Source: Synergistaceae bacterium (GTDB lineage Bacteria > Synergistota > Synergistia > Synergistales > Aminobacteriaceae). From it: a stretch of 39,811 nucleotides of DNA. The notes under the pieces are model-generated. The model made no database searches, was not told where the DNA came from, and saw only the letters and a program-made list of their open reading frames with translations. The position numbers and the translations under genes were made by a program. Positions within the stretch are counted from its first letter, which is position 1. Each line of letters begins with the position of its first letter. Shown one piece after another: positions 8,112-16,667 of this stretch. The DNA lies in contig JAFVEW010000136.1 of assembly GCA_017475805.1 (NCBI GenBank), positions 1 to 39,811 of the forward strand, written 5' to 3'.

Positions 8112-9962
8112 TTGAGTCGTCTTGTCGTTAGACCTGAAACAGAAATTCAATCTACAGCTAACTCGCTGCATTTTGACTTGGAGCGCAGAGTTACGGGTGC
8201 ACCTCCCGGTCTTTGTCCGTTAGACTTGGCGAGCAGCTACTTAAAAGTTTACTCGGCGCAGACTTGCGGGAAATGTGTTCCGTGTCGCGTAGGCTTAAAG
8301 CAGCTTGAAAAATTAATCGATGACTTAATCGAAGGACGCGGCGACATGAAGACCGTCGATTTAATCGAACGTACCGCTGAGACTATCTACGCTTCAGCAG
8401 ACTGCGCTATCGGTTACGAGGCTGCTAACATGGTCTTGAAAGGCTTAAAAGGTTTCCGCGAAGATTATATTGCTCACGCTACGAAAGGACATTGCGTCGC
8501 CGAAGGTTTCCAGGCTGTTCCTTGCGTCCATCTTTGCCCGGCTCACGTTGATGTTCCCGGTTATATAGCGTTAATTAATGCAGGACGCTATGCCGACGCC
8601 GTGAGATTAATTAGAAAGGATAATCCTTTCCCTTCGGTCTGCGCTATGGTCTGCGAACACCCTTGCGAAAATAAATGCCGAAGAAATTTAATTGATGACG
8701 CTTTGAACATTCGAGGCTTAAAGCTCTATGCAGTGAAAAATTCCGGCCATGTTCCAGTTTACCGAGACGGCGAACAAGCTGCTGAAGCTACAGGCAAGAG
8801 AGTCGCAATCGTCGGCGGAGGCCCAAGCGGAATCAGCGCGGCTTATTATCTCGGCATGATGGGACACAGCGTCGAAATTTTTGAACAGCGCAAACATTTA
8901 GGCGGAATGTTACGTTACGGGATTCCGGCTTACAGACTTCCAAGAGAAATTTTAGACGAAGAAATTAACACGCTTTTAACATCAGGCGATATTAAAGTTC
9001 ACACAGAAGTTTCAATCGGCGGCGATAGTTACCCTCTCTCAAAGTTACGCAGCGAATTTGACGCCGTTTATATCGCTATTGGAGCGCACACTGATAAATC
9101 TTTGAAAATTCCCGGTGAAGATGCTGACGGAGTTATGTCGGCCGTAAGTTTATTAAGGAAAATCGGCGATGATAATTATCCTGACTTCACGGGCAAAAAA
9201 GTTGTCGTAGTCGGCGGCGGTAACGTTGCTATGGACTGCGCACGCTCTTCAATGAGGCTTAATGCTGAAAGAGTCGTTATCGCTTACCGTAGAAGACTCG
9301 AAGAAATGACAGCTCAAGACGAAGAAGTCAGAGCGGCTGAAGCTGAGGGCTGCGAACTCTTTGAACTCGTTGCGCCGTTAAAAGTCGAAGTCGGCGACGA
9401 TGGCACAGCTAAAGCCCTTTGGGTTCAGAAACAAATGATAAGTTTTATAAAGGACGGCAGACCGACTCCTAAGGCAGCGTCAACTGAGCCTGTGAGACTC
9501 GAAGCTGATGTTATCATCGTTGCTATCGGTCAGGGAATTGAAAGCTATAACCTTGAGAATGTTTCAACGAATCCGAGACGCGGAACAATCAGCACCCTTG
9601 AAAGCGAAGAACTCCCGGATATGAGCGGCGTTTTCTCCGGCGGCGACTGCGTTACAGGGCCTGCTACTGTTATAAGTGCTATCGGTGCTGGCAAAATCGC
9701 GGCGGCTAATATTGACGAATATTTAGGTTTCAATCACCCGATTCATATTCCTGTTGATATTCCTGATCCTATTCCTCATAACAGACCGGCTTGCGGACGA
9801 GTCAAACTTCGTGAGCGTGCGGTTGATGACCGCGTCAAAGATTTCAGCCTCGTTGAAGAGAGCATGACCGCAGAAGAAATGATTCAGGAAACAGAGAGAT
9901 GCTTGCGTTGCGATCGCTTCGGCTTTGGAACATTCAGGGGAGGACGTGAACATAAATGGTAA
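8112..9962 (+). CDS. GltD-like NAD(P)H flavoprotein with NuoF-type Fe-S domain, hydrogenase-linked
   Basis: A 616-residue fusion. The first ~125 residues match only the C-terminal NADH_4Fe-4S domain of NuoF (TCGKCVPCRVGLKQLEKL at about 55-72, with a fourth Cys in SADCAIGYEA). Then comes a GltD-like module: Fe-S ligands in CVHLCPAHVDVPG and CAMVCEHPCENKC, the FAD site VAIVGGGPSGISAAYYLG and the NAD(P) site VVVVGGGNVAMDCARS, ending in an AIGQG...GDCVTGPATVISAIGAG flavin motif and CLRC. Similar proteins (SfrB/NfnB-like) move electrons between NAD(P)H and Fe-S carriers. It overlaps the next gene, an [FeFe] hydrogenase, by 7 nt, the arrangement known for glutamate-synthase-linked (group A2) hydrogenases. 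TTG start after GAGGGGGAA. Confidence 0.88.
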   Translation: MSRLVVRPETEIQSTANSLHFDLERRVTGAPPGLCPLDLASSYLKVYSAQTCGKCVPCRVGLKQLEKLIDDLIEGRGDMKTVDLIERTAETIYASADCAIGYEAANMVLKGLKGFREDYIAHATKGHCVAEGFQAVPCVHLCPAHVDVPGYIALINAGRYADAVRLIRKDNPFPSVCAMVCEHPCENKCRRNLIDDALNIRGLKLYAVKNSGHVPVYRDGEQAAEATGKRVAIVGGGPSGISAAYYLGMMGHSVEIFEQRKHLGGMLRYGIPAYRLPREILDEEINTLLTSGDIKVHTEVSIGGDSYPLSKLRSEFDAVYIAIGAHTDKSLKIPGEDADGVMSAVSLLRKIGDDNYPDFTGKKVVVVGGGNVAMDCARSSMRLNAERVVIAYRRRLEEMTAQDEEVRAAEAEGCELFELVAPLKVEVGDDGTAKALWVQKQMISFIKDGRPTPKAASTEPVRLEADVIIVAIGQGIESYNLENVSTNPRRGTISTLESEELPDMSGVFSGGDCVTGPATVISAIGAGKIAAANIDEYLGFNHPIHIPVDIPDPIPHNRPACGRVKLRERAVDDRVKDFSLVEESMTAEEMIQETERCLRCDRFGFGTFRGGREHKW

Positions 9963-11686
9963 ACATAAAAATCAACGGTACTGACTTACAAGTGCCGGAA
10001 AACACGACAATTCTTGAGGCCGCACGCCTTAATAATATAAACATTCCTCACCTTTGTTATCTTAAAGGCTTGAACGAGATCGGAGCTTGCAGAGTTTGTG
10101 TCGCTGAAATCGTCGGGCTTGACAGGCTCGTCGCGTCGTGCAACACAATCGCCCTTGAAGGCATGGAAATTCGCACGAACTCTCCGAAAGTCAGACAAGC
10201 AAGGAAAATCAACGTCGAACTTTTGCTTTCACAACACAGCGCGAGATGTCCTGAATGTGCACGTTCGGGGAATTGCGAACTTCAAAGAATTTCTAATAAT
10301 TTAGGAATTTTAGACTTCCCTTATCACGAAGACATCAAAGGCATCGAATGGAATCAAAATTTCCCGCTTATCCGCAACGATAAAAAATGTATTAAATGTA
10401 TGCGCTGCGTTCAAGTCTGCGAGAAAGTCCAGCAAATGAACGTCTGGGACGTAGCTAAATCCGGCTCTCAAACTGTCGTAGACTGCCGAGGCGGCAAAGA
10501 CATTACCGAAATTAACTGTACAATTTGCGGACAATGTATCACTCACTGCCCTGTCGGTGCTTTAACTGAACGCGATGATACTCAAAAAGTCCGCGATGCC
10601 TTAGCCGATCCTAAAAAAATCGTCATTGCTTCAGTTGCTCCTGCTGTCAGAACTTCATGGGGTGAGCAGTTAGGCTTGACTCACGAAGAGGCGACTTCAG
10701 AAAGACTCGTGAGCGCATTGCGTGAAGTAGGTTTCCATTATGTTTTTGACACTGATTTTTCAGCTGACTTAACTATAATGGAAGAAGGCAGCGAATTTCT
10801 CAAGCGGCTTACTGAAGGCGATTTAGAAGAATATCCGATGTTTACGTCATGTTGCCCGGGCTGGGTAAGATTCGTAAAAATGGAATATCCTGAATTAGTC
10901 AGCAGTCTTTCAAGCGCGAAATCGCCGCAGCAAATGTTCGGAGCGATTATAAAAACTTGGTACGCTCAAATTTTAGGCGTTAAGGCTGAAGATATTTATC
11001 ACGTTTCTTTCATGCCCTGCACAGCTAAAAAATATGAATGTGATGTTGACTGCATGAACAGTTCCGGCGCGCGCGATGTTGACGCTGTTTTGACGGTCCG
11101 CGAACTTGACAGGTTAATCCGCTCAGAAGGAATTAACGTCAAGGACTTGGCCGAGAGCGGTTTTGATATGCCTTTGGGCGTAGCTTCCGGCGCAGGACAT
11201 ATTTTCGGAACTACCGGCGGAGTTATGGAAGCTGCTTTGAGAACGGCTTACAACTTAGTAACGGGCAAAAATCCTGATCCTGACGCTTTCAAAAATGTTC
11301 GCGGCTACGAGGGCTGGAAAGAAGCAGAATTTGAGATCAACGGCACGAAATTAAGAATTGCTGTTGCTCACGGCTTAGGAAATATCCGAAAACTTTGCGA
11401 GGCCATAAAGAATAAAGAAGTTCAATATGATTTCGTTGAGTGCATGGCATGCCCTACAGGCTGTGCAGGAGGCGGCGGACAACCTATTTTTGAAGGCGAA
11501 GAACTTGGAGCAGACAGAGGCCGCTTGCTTTTAGCTCTTGATAAGAAATCTAACTTGAGATTTTCGCACGAGAATCCCTCAATTATTCAATGTTACAGAG
11601 AATTTTTAGGGAAACCTTTAGGCGAAAAATCACATCATTTGCTTCACACTGACCAAGTTCGCTGGGAACTTTGGAAAGACAAGTAG
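9956..11686 (+). CDS. [FeFe] hydrogenase catalytic subunit 1 (probable group A2)
   Basis: A 576-residue [FeFe] hydrogenase, reducing protons or oxidising H2 in the cytoplasm. Domain order: plant-type [2Fe-2S] (C34, C45, C48, C62), His-Cys3 cluster (HSARCPECARSGNC), two [4Fe-4S] motifs (CIKCMRCVQVCEK, CTICGQCITHCPVGA), then the H-cluster: L1 TSCCPGWV, L2 MPCTAKKYE, L3 ECMACPTGCAGGGGQP. All four H-cluster cysteines and the proton-relay Cys of L1 are present. ATG start inside the end of the upstream GltD-like gene (HKW-stop) implies coupled translation and a stable complex with that flavoprotein. A 102-nt gap then separates it from hydC, so the operon may be two modules. Confidence 0.93.
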   Translation: MVNIKINGTDLQVPENTTILEAARLNNINIPHLCYLKGLNEIGACRVCVAEIVGLDRLVASCNTIALEGMEIRTNSPKVRQARKINVELLLSQHSARCPECARSGNCELQRISNNLGILDFPYHEDIKGIEWNQNFPLIRNDKKCIKCMRCVQVCEKVQQMNVWDVAKSGSQTVVDCRGGKDITEINCTICGQCITHCPVGALTERDDTQKVRDALADPKKIVIASVAPAVRTSWGEQLGLTHEEATSERLVSALREVGFHYVFDTDFSADLTIMEEGSEFLKRLTEGDLEEYPMFTSCCPGWVRFVKMEYPELVSSLSSAKSPQQMFGAIIKTWYAQILGVKAEDIYHVSFMPCTAKKYECDVDCMNSSGARDVDAVLTVRELDRLIRSEGINVKDLAESGFDMPLGVASGAGHIFGTTGGVMEAALRTAYNLVTGKNPDPDAFKNVRGYEGWKEAEFEINGTKLRIAVAHGLGNIRKLCEAIKNKEVQYDFVECMACPTGCAGGGGQPIFEGEELGADRGRLLLALDKKSNLRFSHENPSIIQCYREFLGKPLGEKSHHLLHTDQVRWELWKDK

Positions 11687-11736
11687 AAATAAAAGAATTT
11701 TTATTTTTTTACTTTCTAATTTCTTATTTTATAAAA

Positions 11737-11768
11737 ACTCCTCACTCCTCATTCCTAACTCCTAATTA
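11737..11768 (-). repeat. Heptad repeat, copy b
   Basis: Units of ACTCCTC/ATTCCTA/ACTCCTA, i.e. the AGGA strand on minus, opposite to the operon. It fills most of the 102-nt gap between the first hydrogenase and the NuoE-like gene; the true ribosome binding site (GGGAGG) comes after it. Confidence 0.75.
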
Positions 11769-11788
11769 TTAAAAAGGGAGGAATTTTT

Positions 11789-12274
11789 GTGCTTGATAAT
11801 TCTTTTTACGAAAAGACAGACGAAATTTTAAGCAAATATCCGGCGCAGGAACGTTCATTAATTCCGATTATTCATGAGATTCAAGAAACTTGGAATTATA
11901 TTCCTGTCGAATTATTGTCTTATATCGCCGGCAAAATCGGCATAACTGAAACTAAGGCTTACAGCGTTGCGAGCTTCTATGAAAGATTTTCATTCGAGGC
12001 AAAAGGAAAATATATTATCCGTGTCTGCGACGGTACTGCCTGCCATGTTAGACAGTCTGTGCCTGTTCTTAACCGTCTCCGTGAAGAACTTGGACTTTCT
12101 GAGAAAAAACACACGACTGACGATATGTTATTCACGGTTGAAACTGTTTCTTGCTTAGGAGCTTGCGGACTTGCTCCGGCTATGATGGTAAATGATAAAG
12201 TTCACCCGGCTATGACACCGGATAAAGCTACGGCTCTCATTAAAGAGTTAAAAGAGGAGGCCGCGAAAGAATGA
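11789..12274 (+). CDS. hydC: NuoE-like [2Fe-2S] subunit of NAD-dependent hydrogenase
   Basis: A 161-residue thioredoxin-like [2Fe-2S] protein (NuoE/HydC/HndA type). Cluster ligands: CDGTAC (the first pair, near residue 80-85) and CLGACG (the second pair, near 121-126), separated by the usual ~35 residues. The N-terminal helical part (KYPAQERSLIPIIHEIQETWNYIP) is typical. It passes electrons within a HydABC complex, which in other anaerobes couples NADH and reduced ferredoxin to H2. GTG start at 11789 behind GGGAGG. Its stop overlaps the next start (ATGA at 12271-12274), which supports a tight HydC-HydB pair. Confidence 0.9.
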   Translation: MLDNSFYEKTDEILSKYPAQERSLIPIIHEIQETWNYIPVELLSYIAGKIGITETKAYSVASFYERFSFEAKGKYIIRVCDGTACHVRQSVPVLNRLREELGLSEKKHTTDDMLFTVETVSCLGACGLAPAMMVNDKVHPAMTPDKATALIKELKEEAAKE

Positions 12275-14148
12275 ACAGAATCGAAAACTTTGAAGAATTA
12301 AAGAAATTTCACGAGCTCTTTGAAGCGAAAATTAAAAACTCTCCCTGCCGTGTATTAATTTGCGCAGGCACTGGCTGTCAGGCCGGAGGAAGTGCAAAAA
12401 TAGCTGAACGTTTCAACGAGCTTGCAGGAACTGACGCAAATATTTCCGTAGAGTTTGCTCCCGAAGCTGCCGGGCATCCTGTAGGAGTCAGAAGAACGGG
12501 CTGTCATGGCTTCTGCGAAATGGGGCCGTTAGTTCGTATTGAACCGCAGGGAATTTTATACACTAAAGTCAAGCCCGAAGACTGCGACGAAATTTTTGAA
12601 AAAACAATCAAGAACGGCGAAATTATTGACAGACTTATTTATAAAATGGACGGCAAAGAATACGTCAAACAGGAAGAAATTCCGTTCTATGCCGGCCAGA
12701 CACGGGTCGTTCTTAAAAATTGCGGTCATATTGACGCAGAACACATTGAAGAAGCTATAGCCAGCGGGGCTTATCAGGCATTGGCTCATTCGCTTTTTGA
12801 TTTAACGCCCGATGACGTAATTCAAAAAGTTTTAGACTCGAATTTGAGAGGACGCGGAGGCGGCGGTTTCCCTGCCGGTAAAAAATGGCAGCAGGTTGCC
12901 CGTCAGGCTGAAACAGTCCGTTATGTCGTCTGCAACGGCGATGAAGGCGACCCCGGTGCTTTCATGGATCGTTCCATAATGGAAGGCGATCCTCATAAAA
13001 TGATCGAAGGCATGATTATAGCTGCTTACGCTGTCGGAGCTCACGAGGGTTATATTTATGTCCGCGCTGAGTATCCTTTGGCCGTTAAAAGATTGCAGAT
13101 TGCTATAAAACAGGCCACTGAAGCAGGCTTGCTCGGCGAAAATATTTTAGGTTCGGGCTTTGATTTCCAGCTTCACATTAATCGCGGAGCAGGAGCATTT
13201 GTCTGCGGTGAGGGAAGTGCTTTAACGGCTTCAATCGAAGGCAAGCGCGGAATGCCCAGAGTTAAACCGCCCCGCACAGTCGAGCAGGGATTATTTGAAA
13301 AGCCGACAGTCTTAAATAACGTTGAGACTTTTGCGAACGTCCCGATGATTATCACGAACGGTGCAGACTGGTTCAAAGGCTTCGGAACTGAAAAAAGTCC
13401 CGGAACAAAAGCATTTGCTCTCACCGGAAGCGTCAAGAATACCGGCTTAATCGAAGTCCCGTTCGGAATTACACCGCGCGAAATTATTTTCAAAATCGGC
13501 GGAGGTATCAGAAACGATAAAAAATTCAAAGCCGTTCAGATTGGCGGACCTTCAGGCGGCTGCTTGACTGAAAGCCAGCTTGATGAGCCTCTTGACTTCG
13601 ATAACGTTAAAAAATTAGGCGTAATAGTAGGCTCAGGCGGCCTCGTTGTAATGGACGAAGATACCTGTATGGTCGAAGTTGCGAGATTCTTCATGGAATT
13701 TACTCACCGTGAATCTTGCGGAAAATGCGTCCCATGCCGCGAAGGCACTCTTAGAATGTTAGAAATTCTTGAAAGAATCGTCGCAGGTCAGGGCGAAATG
13801 GAAGACATCGACAAACTTCGCACGCTTGCGGACTTAATCATTAACACGGCTCTCTGCGGTCTTGGAAAATCTGCTCCGCTGCCCGTCGTAAGCACGCTCG
13901 ATAATTTCCTTGATGAATATCTTGAGCATATTCAGAATAAGAAATGCCCGGCGCATGTCTGTCAGAAGCTCAAGCAGTATATTATCGACAAGGAAAAATG
14001 CAAGGCTTGCTCAAAATGCGCGAGAGGCTGCCCTGTTCAAGCTATTTCAGGAGCTCCTAAAACTCCGTACGAAATTGACCAGAGCAAGTGTATTAAGTGC
14101 GGCGCGTGTATTGCTGCTTGTCCGTTCAAAGCCATCTATGTCGCTTAG
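12271..14148 (+). CDS. hydB: NuoF-like flavoprotein subunit of NAD-dependent hydrogenase
   Basis: A 625-residue HydB/NuoF protein. In order: an N-terminal thioredoxin-like [2Fe-2S] domain (CAGTGC ... RTGCHGFC, about residues 30-90), the FMN/NADH module (RGRGGGGFPAGKKW, CNGDEGDPGAFMDRS, GAGAFVCGEGSALTASIEG), SLBB domain, the NuoF [4Fe-4S] motif ESCGKCVPCREGTLRM with its distal Cys in TALCGLG, and a C-terminal 2x[4Fe-4S] ferredoxin (CKACSKCARGCP, CIKCGACIAACP). This is the standard build of the NAD-binding, electron-bifurcating subunit. Overlaps hydC by 4 nt and precedes the second hydrogenase by 11 nt behind a strong AGGAGGT site. Confidence 0.93.
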   Translation: MNRIENFEELKKFHELFEAKIKNSPCRVLICAGTGCQAGGSAKIAERFNELAGTDANISVEFAPEAAGHPVGVRRTGCHGFCEMGPLVRIEPQGILYTKVKPEDCDEIFEKTIKNGEIIDRLIYKMDGKEYVKQEEIPFYAGQTRVVLKNCGHIDAEHIEEAIASGAYQALAHSLFDLTPDDVIQKVLDSNLRGRGGGGFPAGKKWQQVARQAETVRYVVCNGDEGDPGAFMDRSIMEGDPHKMIEGMIIAAYAVGAHEGYIYVRAEYPLAVKRLQIAIKQATEAGLLGENILGSGFDFQLHINRGAGAFVCGEGSALTASIEGKRGMPRVKPPRTVEQGLFEKPTVLNNVETFANVPMIITNGADWFKGFGTEKSPGTKAFALTGSVKNTGLIEVPFGITPREIIFKIGGGIRNDKKFKAVQIGGPSGGCLTESQLDEPLDFDNVKKLGVIVGSGGLVVMDEDTCMVEVARFFMEFTHRESCGKCVPCREGTLRMLEILERIVAGQGEMEDIDKLRTLADLIINTALCGLGKSAPLPVVSTLDNFLDEYLEHIQNKKCPAHVCQKLKQYIIDKEKCKACSKCARGCPVQAISGAPKTPYEIDQSKCIKCGACIAACPFKAIYVA

Positions 14149-14159
14149 GAGGTGTTCAA

Positions 14160-15845
14160 ATGGGAATTATGAAAATTGACGGCTATCCCGTCGAATTTAC
14201 GGACGAACCTAATGTTCTTTCAGTTATTCGCAAGGCCGGAATCGATTTACCTACTTTATGTTATCATTCAGAGCTTTCGATTTACGGAGCTTGCAGACTT
14301 TGCAACGTTGAAGACGAACGCGGAAGAATTTTCGCCTCATGTTCTGAACGTCCCCGCGACGGCATGAACATTAAGACTAACACTCCGAGACTCGTTCGTT
14401 ACAGAAGAATGATTATTGAGCTGCTTTTAGCCTCACATGATAGAGACTGTACTTCATGCGTTAAGAGCGGCGATTGCGATTTACAGAGATTAGCTCACAG
14501 ACTCGGAGTCGCGAGCGTTTCTTATCCTGCTCACAAAGGAGATCACCCGATAGATTTTAGTTCTCCTTCAATCGTTAGAAATCCGAATAAATGTATTCTT
14601 TGCGGCGACTGCGTCAGAGTCTGCGAAGGCATTCAGGGTGTCAACGCTATTGACTTTACGAATAGAGGCACGTATGCGACAGTAGCTCCGGCATTTAATA
14701 AGGCTCTTGCTAAAACTGACTGCGTAAACTGCGGTCAATGCCGTGTTGTCTGTCCGACTGGTGCTATAAGCATCAACACTAATATTCGCCCTGTTTGGGA
14801 AGCATTAGCCGATCCTAATGTAAAAGTTTTCGCGCAGGTAGCTCCGGCTGTCCGTGTTGCTGTATCTCAGGCTTTCGGCGGCGAACGCGGCGAGAACGTC
14901 ATGGGAAAAATCGTTGCGGCGTTACATCGTCTCGGCTTCGATGAAGTTTATGATACGACATTCGGCGCGGACATGACGATCTTAGAGGAAAGCAAAGAAT
15001 TTCTTGAAGTTTTCGAGAAAGGCGGACCTTTCCCGCTGTTCACGTCTTGCTGCCCTGCATGGGTAAAATTCTGCGAGACCCGCTGGCCGGAATTTGCTAA
15101 AAATATTTCGACGAGTTACTCACCGCTTCAAATGCTTGGCTCAGTCGCAAGAGAATATTATGCTGACCCGGCTAAGAACGAAGGCAAAAAAATGCTCTCT
15201 GTTGCTATCATGCCATGCACGGCCAAGAAAGCTGAAATTTTGCGCGAAGATTTGAAACGCGACGGCAAACAAAATGTTGATTACGTCCTCACGACCGAAG
15301 AATTAATAACGATGATTAGACGAGCAGGTATTCAATTTGACAAGCTCGAAAGTGAAGCTGCCGATATGCCTTTCGGAATGGGCTCAGGCGGCGGAGTTAT
15401 CTTCGGAAATTCCGGCGGTGTTATGGAGGCTGCTTTGCGAACGCTTTGCGAAGGCCCGGATCGTCCAGCTATCGAAGCCTTGCGTCAGAGCGGCGTAAGA
15501 GGTCCCGGCCCGTTGCGCGAATTTACGTTCAATTACAAAGGCAACGAAATTAAAGCTGCTGTCGTCAGCGGACTTGCCGAAGCCGACGCTTTATTAAGAC
15601 AAATTAAGAATGGTGAAAAATTCTTCCACTTTGTTGAAGTCATGGCATGCAGGCGCGGCTGTATCATGGGAGGCGGCCAGCCTGCTCATGCCGGTTTCAG
15701 AACGAAAGAAGCACGCAAGCACGGACTCTATGAATCTGATGTCAATACTCAGATTAAGAAGTCAAACGAAAACCCGACGGCTCTTGCAATTTACGATACG
15801 TTAATCAAGGGACGCGAGCACGAGCTTCTTCACAGCCATCGTTAA
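14160..15845 (+). CDS. hydA: [FeFe] hydrogenase catalytic subunit 2 (probable group A3, bifurcating)
   Basis: A 561-residue [FeFe] hydrogenase with the same domain order as subunit 1 but clearly divergent: [2Fe-2S] (CYHSELSIYGACRLC...C), HDRDCTSCVKSGDC, two [4Fe-4S] (CILCGDCVRVCEG, CVNCGQCRVVCP), H-cluster L1 TSCCPAWV, L2 MPCTAKKAE, L3 EVMACRRGCIMGGGQP. All catalytic cysteines are kept. The start at ATG 14160 follows AGGAGGT with 6 nt spacing; an in-frame codon further upstream lies inside hydB and lacks such a site. With hydC and hydB directly upstream it completes a HydABC trimer, known in Thermotoga and acetogens to oxidise NADH and ferredoxin together. Subunit 1 would then belong to the GltD-like partner. 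Confidence 0.93.
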   Translation: MGIMKIDGYPVEFTDEPNVLSVIRKAGIDLPTLCYHSELSIYGACRLCNVEDERGRIFASCSERPRDGMNIKTNTPRLVRYRRMIIELLLASHDRDCTSCVKSGDCDLQRLAHRLGVASVSYPAHKGDHPIDFSSPSIVRNPNKCILCGDCVRVCEGIQGVNAIDFTNRGTYATVAPAFNKALAKTDCVNCGQCRVVCPTGAISINTNIRPVWEALADPNVKVFAQVAPAVRVAVSQAFGGERGENVMGKIVAALHRLGFDEVYDTTFGADMTILEESKEFLEVFEKGGPFPLFTSCCPAWVKFCETRWPEFAKNISTSYSPLQMLGSVAREYYADPAKNEGKKMLSVAIMPCTAKKAEILREDLKRDGKQNVDYVLTTEELITMIRRAGIQFDKLESEAADMPFGMGSGGGVIFGNSGGVMEAALRTLCEGPDRPAIEALRQSGVRGPGPLREFTFNYKGNEIKAAVVSGLAEADALLRQIKNGEKFFHFVEVMACRRGCIMGGGQPAHAGFRTKEARKHGLYESDVNTQIKKSNENPTALAIYDTLIKGREHELLHSHR

Positions 15846-15848
15846 AAC

Positions 15849-15900
15849 AAATTAGGAATTAGGGGTTAGGAATTTATTATTCTTAGCTCCTAATTTTTTT
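15849..15900 (+). terminator. Terminator of the hydrogenase operon, built from heptad repeat (copy c)
   Basis: AAATTAGGA (15849-15857) can pair with TCCTAATTT (15888-15896), followed by a T-run to 15900. The left side is a heptad repeat block (ATTAGGAATTAGGGGTTAGG) that begins a few bases after the stop codon. Confidence 0.5.
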
Positions 15901-16020
15901 ATGAAAAATAAAATTTTGTTTCGTTAAATTTTTGAAGAAAGCGAATAAAATTGAATCATAAATTTTTTGAAAAGACTTTTCTGTAAAACTTTACGAGGAC
16001 AAATTAAAATTAAGATTTTT

Positions 16021-16044
16021 GTAGTAATAAATGTAGTAATAAAA
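16021..16044 (+). repeat. 12-nt tandem repeat (2 units), right copy
   Basis: Same two units and same TTTT leader as at 7568-7591, in the same orientation. Nothing else near the two copies is shared over long distance. Confidence 0.85.
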
Positions 16045-16050
16045 AATAAC

Positions 16051-16079
16051 TTCCCGACTCGCACCGGGAAATTTTATTT
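16051..16079 (+). terminator. Stem-loop with T-rich tail
   Basis: TTCCCG (16051-16056) pairs with CGGGAA (16065-16070), 8-nt loop, then ATTTTATTT. It immediately follows the 12-nt tandem repeat. It is probably an intrinsic terminator, possibly a back-up for the hydrogenase operon. Confidence 0.5.
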
Positions 16080-16199
16080 ATGATATTATAACATAAAAAA
16101 TAAATTTTTGTTTCATGGTTTTAATTTATGAATTTTTCTCCCGTGTATAATAAAAAATTATTTTAATTTGATTTTATTAAAAACGGAGCTGAAAAATTT

Positions 16200-16664
16200 A
16201 TGATACTTGGAACTATTCATGATCATTCGCGCTATGATAATCTCGGCGACGGCGTTAAACTTGCTCTTGAATACTTGGCCGAACACGAAAGCGAGCTTGA
16301 AAATCTTTCCGTCGGTAAATATGAAATTGACGGCGACAATGTTAATTTTAGCGTCGCTGAATTTGAAGCAGCTAAACCCGAAGAAAAATTTTTTGAAACT
16401 CATGACGAACATATCGACATTCATGTAACTCTTAAAGGCACCGAATGGTACGGCTACGCTCCTGCTGAAAAAATGACAAGCGAAAAAGATCACAGCGTAG
16501 AAAAAGATAATAGACACTTTTATGATAAATGCGAAGACGGACTTTTCTTTGAGGCTATGCCCGGACATTTTATGATTTTTATGCCGGAAGACGCTCACAA
16601 AGCCGCCTTTAGCATGACAGAGCAAGGCCCTGTTAAAAAATTAGTCGTAAAAGTAAAAATATAA
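16200..16664 (+). CDS. YhcH/YjgK/YiaL (DUF386) family protein
   Basis: A 154-residue cupin-like beta-sandwich protein of the YhcH/YjgK/YiaL family. Supporting motifs are the N-terminal MILGTIHDHSRYDNLGDGVK, the metal-site region FETHDEHIDIHVTLKGTEW (family E-x-H...D-x-H pattern), and FMIFMPEDAHKAAF near the end. Members are linked to sialic acid or other sugar catabolism (some proposed as anomerases), but no sugar gene lies nearby, so the substrate is open. Start ATG at 16200 after CGGAG. tadA follows 3 nt after its stop, so the two are probably co-transcribed. Confidence 0.85.
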   Translation: MILGTIHDHSRYDNLGDGVKLALEYLAEHESELENLSVGKYEIDGDNVNFSVAEFEAAKPEEKFFETHDEHIDIHVTLKGTEWYGYAPAEKMTSEKDHSVEKDNRHFYDKCEDGLFFEAMPGHFMIFMPEDAHKAAFSMTEQGPVKKLVVKVKI

Positions 16665-16667
16665 AAT

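Larger units (their letters stand above)
15901..16199. other. AT-rich gap between hydrogenase operon and YhcH gene
   Basis: About 300 nt without a gene. It holds the right copy of the 12-nt tandem repeat (16021-16044), the stem-loop at 16051-16070, and a TATAAT at about 16147-16152 that could be the -10 of the next gene, without a clear -35. Confidence 0.5.
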
